Assembly (NCBI GenBank): GCA_025355465.1
Contig: JANXZO010000066.1
Span: forward strand, 1 to 64,000
Length of the DNA: 64,000 nt
Source: Bacteroidales bacterium
Lineage (GTDB): Bacteria; Bacteroidota; Bacteroidia; Bacteroidales; FEN-979
Direction: 5' to 3'
This document shows positions 59,174 to 64,000 of the stretch, piece after piece. The notes below the pieces were generated by a model, which saw only the letters and a program-made list of their open reading frames with translations, was not told the origin of the DNA and made no database searches. The first letter of the stretch is position 1, and every line of letters begins with the position of its first letter. The translations under genes were made by a program, and so were the position numbers.

Positions 59174-61317
59174 ACCTGGGATTTGGGTTTGTCCTGTTTA
59201 ACCTGTAGTTCAATCACCACCGATAAACCTTTGTAGATCATGTATCCGGGGGCAATCGATTGGCGTACCACCGTTCCTTTTCCATTGACAATGACTTTCA
59301 GCCCCTGTTGTTCAAGCAGGTAGATTGCGTCTTTGAGTCCCATGCCGGTAACATCGGGCATGACGCCACGGGTTAGGGTTTGGGGGGTCAGAATGACCTT
59401 GCCGCCGTCGGCCAGCGGTCTTGCCCACGGTGTTGCGGCGGTTAATGGTTTGGCCTGCAGACCGAGCGAAGCAAATGCCGAACTGAGGTCGGTAGAACTT
59501 CCTGCATGGGCATAGGGCAGCCTGGTACTTCCGGTATCCTGTGGCAACGGGATCATGATGTCAGGCCGGATGGCAAAAAGCCGGTCTGAAAGCTCCCGGA
59601 ATACCGGCGCGGCCACCGCACCCCCGTAGTATTTGCCTTTTCGCGGGTTAACAATCACCACAATGCAGCTGTACTTGGGATTGTCGGCAGGAAAATAACC
59701 GACGAATGAACCTTTGTACTGAACCTGCTTGGTTCCTTGTCTGTAGCCCTTGTTCCCGGCTGCAATCTGCGCCGTTCCTGTTTTTCCGGCAATCCTGTAG
59801 TTGGGAGATTTAATGCTTGCACCGGTACCTTCAAGCACAACCCCTTCCAGCATGTACCGGGCATCTTTGATCGCCTGCGGAGAGACGATCTGCGGGTTAA
59901 TTACCACGGTATTAAACTGCTGAACAACCTGCCCGTTATGACGGATCTCCCGGACGAAAAGCGGTTTTACCATTTTCCCGTTGTTGGCCACAGCGTTATA
60001 TAAGGTAAGAAGGTGAATGGGGGCCAGCGCGATTTCATACCCGATAGACATCCATGGTATTGATAATGCAGACCAGTACTTACTCTTTGTATTCTTGATG
60101 TATGGTTTTCCTTCACCGGCAATCTGCAGGTTTAGCGGCCTGTTGATTCCGATCCGGTAGAGGCCATCGATAAATTTCTGTGGCGTGGCGGCATAGGCAG
60201 CATAGATCATTTTCGAAGTGCCTACATTCGATGATTTCTCAAAGACCTGTAACGCAGTGATCACCCCGAGCCCATGATGAGAGTCCTCCATTTTACGGCC
60301 AGAAAAGGTGGTGATCCCGCCGGAACAGTTGATGGGTGTCTCGAGGGTAACTTTCTTATCGTCGAGGGCAACCAGGAAGGAGGCAAGTTTGAACGTGGAA
60401 CCAGTCTCCTGGCTTTCACCAATCGCATAGTTGAATATCTCCTGGTATCCGTTGTTCTTCGTCCGGCCAAGGTTAGCCATGGCCCTGATGTAGCCTGTCT
60501 TCACCTCCATGAGGATTACGCAGCCGTGATCGGCACTGTCGGCAATGAGCTCCTTCTTCAGCGAACTTTCTGCAAGATCCTGAAGGTTCACATCGAGGGT
60601 GGTGATAATATCGTCGCCGTTCTGGGGTTCAATCTGGTTCTCCGGATCCACGGGCATCCAGGCGGCGCCACCCACACGACGCATGACGCGCTGACCATTT
60701 GTTCCCTGGAGATTTTTGCTGAAGAATCCTTCAAGCCCTACAAATACCTTTTTGTCGCCCTCTCCGCTTTCGTATCCGACAATGCGCCGGGCCAGCGATT
60801 TATATGGGAGTTCCCGCTGGTACTGCGGAATGACGATCAGCCCGCCTTTGTATTTTCCCCGCCTGAATATGGGGAATGTCCGCATTTTCTTTAGCTCAGG
60901 ATAGGTTACATCACGGCGGATCAAAAGGTAACGGTCTTTGTTTCTGCGTCCTTCCCAAAGGATATCTTTATATTCGGAAGGGGTATGATCACTGTAAAGC
61001 CTCGAAAGATAGATTGCCAGCGAGTCGACATTGTGGCTGAAGACCTCCTCGGTTATGGAATCGGTCATCACATCCATCCTGATCTCGAAGATCGGAATCG
61101 ACACCGCAAGCAGGGTACCATCATCGGCGCAAATATTACCACGGATGGCATCCATCTCGAACATCCTGATCTCCTGTTTCTTCGCCATGTCGAGCAGCTC
61201 CTTTTTTTCAAACTGCTGAATGAAAATAACCCTGGCGATGATAAATAGCCCAAAAAGAAGTACGCCCAGATAAACCAGGTAAACACGGACCAGTATGTCT
61301 TTCTTGATCTGTTTCAC
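59170..61317 (-). CDS. ftsI: septal transpeptidase FtsI/PBP with PASTA domain
   Basis: 715 residues. One membrane helix (about 12-33), a pedestal domain, then the transpeptidase domain with S307-T-F-K310, S362-S-N364 and AGKTGTAQ. A single PASTA domain closes the protein (MPDVTGMGLKDAIYLLEQQG, VVRQSIAPG). It cross-links septal peptidoglycan with FtsW. It overlaps murE by 4 nt and follows the ftsL-like gene by 6 bp. Confidence 0.96.
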   Translation of the reverse strand: MKQIKKDILVRVYLVYLGVLLFGLFIIARVIFIQQFEKKELLDMAKKQEIRMFEMDAIRGNICADDGTLLAVSIPIFEIRMDVMTDSITEEVFSHNVDSLAIYLSRLYSDHTPSEYKDILWEGRRNKDRYLLIRRDVTYPELKKMRTFPIFRRGKYKGGLIVIPQYQRELPYKSLARRIVGYESGEGDKKVFVGLEGFFSKNLQGTNGQRVMRRVGGAAWMPVDPENQIEPQNGDDIITTLDVNLQDLAESSLKKELIADSADHGCVILMEVKTGYIRAMANLGRTKNNGYQEIFNYAIGESQETGSTFKLASFLVALDDKKVTLETPINCSGGITTFSGRKMEDSHHGLGVITALQVFEKSSNVGTSKMIYAAYAATPQKFIDGLYRIGINRPLNLQIAGEGKPYIKNTKSKYWSALSIPWMSIGYEIALAPIHLLTLYNAVANNGKMVKPLFVREIRHNGQVVQQFNTVVINPQIVSPQAIKDARYMLEGVVLEGTGASIKSPNYRIAGKTGTAQIAAGNKGYRQGTKQVQYKGSFVGYFPADNPKYSCIVVIVNPRKGKYYGGAVAAPVFRELSDRLFAIRPDIMIPLPQDTGSTRLPYAHAGSSTDLSSAFASLGLQAKPLTAATPWARPLADGGKVILTPQTLTRGVMPDVTGMGLKDAIYLLEQQGLKVIVNGKGTVVRQSIAPGYMIYKGLSVVIELQVKQDKPKSQV

Positions 61318-61323
61318 AGCTCT

Positions 61324-61740
61324 TTATTGGGCAGATTGTAATTTTTCACCCTGATACCTGATCTTATAGGGAGGCATCAGACTCTCTTTTAGTCCCAGTT
61401 GCACAGCCCGTTTTGATATTTCCGACTGCCGGCCCATGAACATCAGGTTTGATTTCGTTGTAATATATTGATAACGAAGTTCTTTCAGTTCAGATTTGGT
61501 CTGTTCTATCGTTCTGAATTTCTTTTCGTTGTAGTAGGTGTTCCCGATATAGATCATGGCCAGGAGTGCAACATAGAACACGAAGGGAATGTTGGTCACC
61601 ACCTCCTCTTTGGAGAGATAATCACCCCCCAGAAAATCCTGCAGGACTTTGCGGCCCTTCCTGACTTTTTTTGCAGGCTGAACCTCATCGTGAGGCTTCG
61701 GCTGTTCTGGTTGGCCGGTATTTGAAAAATTCTCCTGCAT
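61324..61740 (-). CDS. ftsL: FtsL-like division protein
   Basis: 138 residues. A ~50-residue polar N-terminus, one membrane helix (about 50-68, IPFVFYVALLAMIYIGNTYY) and an extracytoplasmic coiled coil (KKFRTIEQTKSELKELRYQ). This topology and the position between rsmH and ftsI identify the Bacteroidota FtsL counterpart; sequence conservation is low. Confidence 0.8.
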   Translation of the reverse strand: MQENFSNTGQPEQPKPHDEVQPAKKVRKGRKVLQDFLGGDYLSKEEVVTNIPFVFYVALLAMIYIGNTYYNEKKFRTIEQTKSELKELRYQYITTKSNLMFMGRQSEISKRAVQLGLKESLMPPYKIRYQGEKLQSAQ

Positions 61741-61742
61741 CC

Positions 61743-62639
61743 TTATTGTTTCACTGCAATTCTCAGCCTTGCACTGCGCGAACGGCTGTTTTCTGATATC
61801 TCCTCAGCTCCGGCAACAATGGCTTTCCGGGTGATCACTTTCAGCGGTGAAAGAACATTGCCGTAAAAATCCTTCTCTGCTTCCCCTTCAAACTTTCCTG
61901 ACCTGAAAAAGTTTTTCACCAGTTTATCTTCCAGCGAATGGTAGGAGATCACAACCAGCCTTCCGCCCGGTTTCAACACCTCGGCAGCCTGCTTCAGGAA
62001 TTCCTGCAAGGCGTCCATCTCCTGGTTCACTTCGATTCTCAGCGACTGGAATACCTGGGCCAGGTATTTGTTCTCCTTGCCTCTTTCAGCACAGGTGGTG
62101 GCTATCGCTTTCAGGGCAGTTGTGGTGTCGATAACGCCATCCCGGCGGCGCTCGGTAATTCTTGCTGCCAACTTTCTGGCATTGCGGATTTCGCCGTATT
62201 TGCTGAAGACCAGGGTAAGCTCCTCCGCACTGTATTCATTGATCACTTCGCGGGCCGACCCTTTTTTTCGCTGGTCCATGCGCATGTCCAAAATGCCGTC
62301 GAACCGTGTGGAAAACCCACGGTCGGGTTGATCAATCTGATGGGATGAAATGCCGAGATCAGCCAGGATGCCGTCAACAGGAATGACCCGATGCAGCTTC
62401 AGGAAGTTTCGCATGAAACGAAAGTTACTGTTCACCATGATCAGCCGGGGGTCGTCAATTCTGTTAAGGATCGCCTCTTCATCCTGGTCGAAGCCAACCA
62501 GTTTTCCTTCAGTCATCTTTTCCAGGATGGCCTTCGCGTGTCCGCCGCCTCCGAAAGTTGCGTCGACGTAGACGCCGCCCGGCCTTATGGCCAAAGCTTC
62601 AATGCTTTCGCTCAGCAGGACACTCCTATGGTAAATCAT
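61743..62639 (-). CDS. rsmH: 16S rRNA (cytosine1402-N4)-methyltransferase
   Basis: 298 residues. YHRSVLLSESIEAL, YVDATFGGGGHAKAIL (SAM loop), GILADLGISSHQIDQPDRGFS and VVISYHSLEDKLVKNFF are RsmH (MraW) hallmarks. It methylates C1402 in the ribosomal P site. The start overlaps mraZ by 14 nt. Confidence 0.97.
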   Translation of the reverse strand: MIYHRSVLLSESIEALAIRPGGVYVDATFGGGGHAKAILEKMTEGKLVGFDQDEEAILNRIDDPRLIMVNSNFRFMRNFLKLHRVIPVDGILADLGISSHQIDQPDRGFSTRFDGILDMRMDQRKKGSAREVINEYSAEELTLVFSKYGEIRNARKLAARITERRRDGVIDTTTALKAIATTCAERGKENKYLAQVFQSLRIEVNQEMDALQEFLKQAAEVLKPGGRLVVISYHSLEDKLVKNFFRSGKFEGEAEKDFYGNVLSPLKVITRKAIVAGAEEISENSRSRSARLRIAVKQ

Positions 62640-63108
62640 CTATTGCGTCGCTTCTTTCCTGTTTTCCCATAACTTTTTCTGCCAGCTGGGCAAAATCTTC
62701 CGGTTCGCCCGCAAGTAACTGCTGGTAGGTACTCTTATTCCATACTTCAATACGGTCGGAATAGGCGAATAAAATGATCTCCTTGTCAATCCCTGCAAAA
62801 CCAAGTAGCGATTTCGGTAACAACAGGCGGTTCTGGCTGTCGAGGGCCAATTCGGTTGCTCCGTTGTAAAAGAACCTCACAAACTTCCGGTTGTCTTTTA
62901 CGAAAAGATTCAGCTTGTCAATGCTTACCGTCGTCTCTTTCCATACGTTCAGCGGATAAAGCACCAGGCAACCTTCAAATCCCCGGTTGATCACAAATTT
63001 ATCCTGCGACTCCTGGCTGATCTGCTTCTTCAGCGCTGACGGAAGGATCACACGGCTCTTGTCATCAACCCTGCATTCATATTCGCCGATCAAATTTGTT
63101 TTTCCCAC
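62626..63108 (-). CDS. mraZ: transcriptional regulator MraZ
   Basis: About 160 residues from GTG 63108. Two AbrB-like half domains are visible: LIGEYECRVDDKSRVILPSALK and ATELALDSQNRLLLPKSLLGFAG, each with the D-x-x-x-R-x-x-L-P motif. It binds the repeats in front of the operon and autoregulates it. The frame continues to a GTG at 63162, but that codon lies inside the putative operator and upstream of the -7-like element, so GTG 63108 (VGKTNLIGEYEC) is the better start. Confidence 0.92.
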   Translation of the reverse strand: MGKTNLIGEYECRVDDKSRVILPSALKKQISQESQDKFVINRGFEGCLVLYPLNVWKETTVSIDKLNLFVKDNRKFVRFFYNGATELALDSQNRLLLPKSLLGFAGIDKEIILFAYSDRIEVWNKSTYQQLLAGEPEDFAQLAEKVMGKQERSDAIDDLP

Positions 63109-63129
63109 AGACCGTTTTATTTCCGAGTG

Positions 63130-63137
63130 TAAATATA
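63130..63137 (-). promoter_or_regulatory. -7-like element of the dcw operon
   Basis: TATATTTA on the minus strand differs from TAnnTTTG at the last position only. It lies 22 bp before GTG 63108 and directly downstream of the MraZ repeats. Confidence 0.4.
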
Positions 63138-63145
63138 GACAAAAA

Positions 63146-63175
63146 TCCCCACTTTCCTCCACAATCCTCCACTTG
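63146..63175 (-). promoter_or_regulatory. three-copy MraZ operator
   Basis: Read on the minus strand there are three 10-bp units, each with GTGG near its centre: CAAGTGGAGG, ATTGTGGAGG and AAAGTGGGGA. MraZ proteins bind three or four GTGG/TGGG-type boxes at 10-bp spacing in front of mraZ (established in several phyla). The array ends 8 bp upstream of the -7-like element, at the right place for autoregulation of the dcw operon. Confidence 0.75.
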
Positions 63176-63273
63176 TTAATAACTTTTTATCAACACGGAA
63201 ATTGTGCGAGGAGGAAAGGAGAATCGGAAATAGCAGGGATTTCGCTATCTCGCCATTTGGCTATCTAGCTATT

Positions 63274-64000
63274 TTAATGAATGATCACCAGCTTGGCAGA
63301 ACGGCTGCCGGTACGCACGAGGTAGATGCCGTCGGGAAAGGAGGATGTGGGTATGAACGCCTGGTTGTGGAAAGGGATCGAATAAACGATATTTCCGGTA
63401 CTATTGATAACATTGAGGGTTCCATCGTAACCTTCCGACTGAACCGATATCACCGATTTGGCGGGATTTGGGAAAATGGTCATCAGGTGGGGACCGGTGG
63501 AGGACAATTCCCTCATCCCGGGAATGATGATGGGGGGCGTTCTTTTGCTGATGAAATTCAATCCGCCGGAAAAATTTCCTGTGATCACCTCAAATGATCC
63601 GCCAGCCAGAGGTAAAACAGCGGGCGATGATTGCCATCCGAAAAGGGTGTCGGCAGGATTTGCGGATATGGATGGATAAATCCCGGCAACCTCCGAAAAC
63701 CGTCCACCCAGGTTGTTGTCGATGTCGTTATAGAAATGAATCCTGCCTTCGTCGCTACCAACAGCCAGCATTGTTTCACCGGTTGATGTAAGGAAAAAGC
63801 AAGGGGTGCTGAATCCGTCGTAAGAGACTCGATAATCGGTGACATTGACCTTTCCCAGACTGTCAGTTACAAGTGAAAAAGCCGGATTGCCTGGCGTACC
63901 CAGATTACGGTAAAGGTTCAGATTTCCCCCGCGTTCGCCTACGATCAACTCATTCAGGCCGTCCTTGTCAAGGTCAAAGAGCTGCGGGGTGCTGTATTCA
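63274..64000 (-). CDS. C-terminal part of a secreted FG-GAP/VCBS-repeat protein with T9SS tail (partial)
   Basis: The frame is open to the window edge, so the N-terminus is missing. Visible FG-GAP-type calcium-binding repeats are YSTPQLFDLDKDGLNELIVG followed by NLNLYRNLGTPG, and LAVGSDEGRIHFYNDID. The C-terminus (MTIFPNPAKSVISVQSEG to LVRTGSRSAKLVIIH) is a T9SS type A sorting domain. The protein is probably a large surface or secreted beta-propeller. It ends 98 bp upstream of the MraZ operator on the same strand; the gap holds only degenerate GATAGC-type repeats. Confidence 0.85.
   Translation of the reverse strand, partial: EYSTPQLFDLDKDGLNELIVGERGGNLNLYRNLGTPGNPAFSLVTDSLGKVNVTDYRVSYDGFSTPCFFLTSTGETMLAVGSDEGRIHFYNDIDNNLGGRFSEVAGIYPSISANPADTLFGWQSSPAVLPLAGGSFEVITGNFSGGLNFISKRTPPIIIPGMRELSSTGPHLMTIFPNPAKSVISVQSEGYDGTLNVINSTGNIVYSIPFHNQAFIPTSSFPDGIYLVRTGSRSAKLVIIH

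Overview
The window comes from a Bacteroidota chromosome, most likely an anaerobic or microaerophilic member of the order Bacteroidales or a close relative. The evidence is: three proteins with type IX secretion (T9SS) C-terminal sorting domains, a GldB gliding lipoprotein, lineage families such as DUF3822, a dcw cluster without Shine-Dalgarno-rich starts, and repeated matches to the Bacteroidota -7 promoter element TAnnTTTG in front of genes. Anaerobic or redox traits include rubrerythrin, an FNR-like regulator with four Cys ligands, an Rrf2 regulator with a Cys cluster, and a NuoEFG-like trio. No tRNA, rRNA or CRISPR array was seen.

Layout. 1-301: the right end of an IS66-like element abutting the 3' remnant of a DUF2231 membrane-protein gene. 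343-3228: OmpR-type response regulator, histidine kinase, and a lipoprotein rubrerythrin whose promoter carries four 11-bp-phased direct repeats. 3302-6186: two secreted T9SS proteins. 6239-10922: trxB and purL. 10912-14818: a compact four-gene minus-strand cassette (ABC ATPase, G3E-type GTPase, NifS-like cysteine desulfurase, Fe-S protein) divergent from an FNR-like plus Rrf2 regulator pair. The last three cassette genes are visibly broken. 14850-32742: SDR, two tandem acyl-CoA synthetases, holA, AMP nucleosidase, a solo HsdR_N protein, an MgtC/DUF4010 membrane protein, DUF3822-rsmD, a cobalamin adenosyltransferase, alaS, an M23 peptidase, a MerR regulator, an alkyltransferase-like protein, Mrp and a NifU-like protein. 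32783-43562: nadE, an outer-membrane barrel, gldB, comM, a UbiA prenyltransferase, a methyltransferase, an ABC ATPase, a heptose-kinase-like enzyme, a geranylgeranyl-reductase-like flavoprotein and an SDR.

43568-47671 encodes NuoE-, NuoF- and FdhA/NuoG-like subunits. The large subunit has lost the formate dehydrogenase catalytic Cys/Sec and the C-terminal molybdopterin domain. 47793-63108 is the complete dcw operon read right to left (mraZ, rsmH, ftsL, ftsI, murE, mraY, murD, ftsW, murG, murC, ftsQ, ftsA, ftsZ, then a YqeY-family gene), with a three-copy MraZ operator in front. Its murD is reduced to the C-terminal third. The window ends inside another T9SS-exported FG-GAP protein.

The most unusual observations are the decayed, redox-regulator-flanked Fe-S/GTPase/ABC cassette, the active-site-less FdhA-like subunit, the truncated murD in an otherwise intact essential operon, and the phased response-regulator array in front of rubrerythrin. 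Four genes at two loci lack large segments, so genuine gene decay has to be separated from assembly deletion by read mapping. All family assignments are by eye from motifs; no database search was run.
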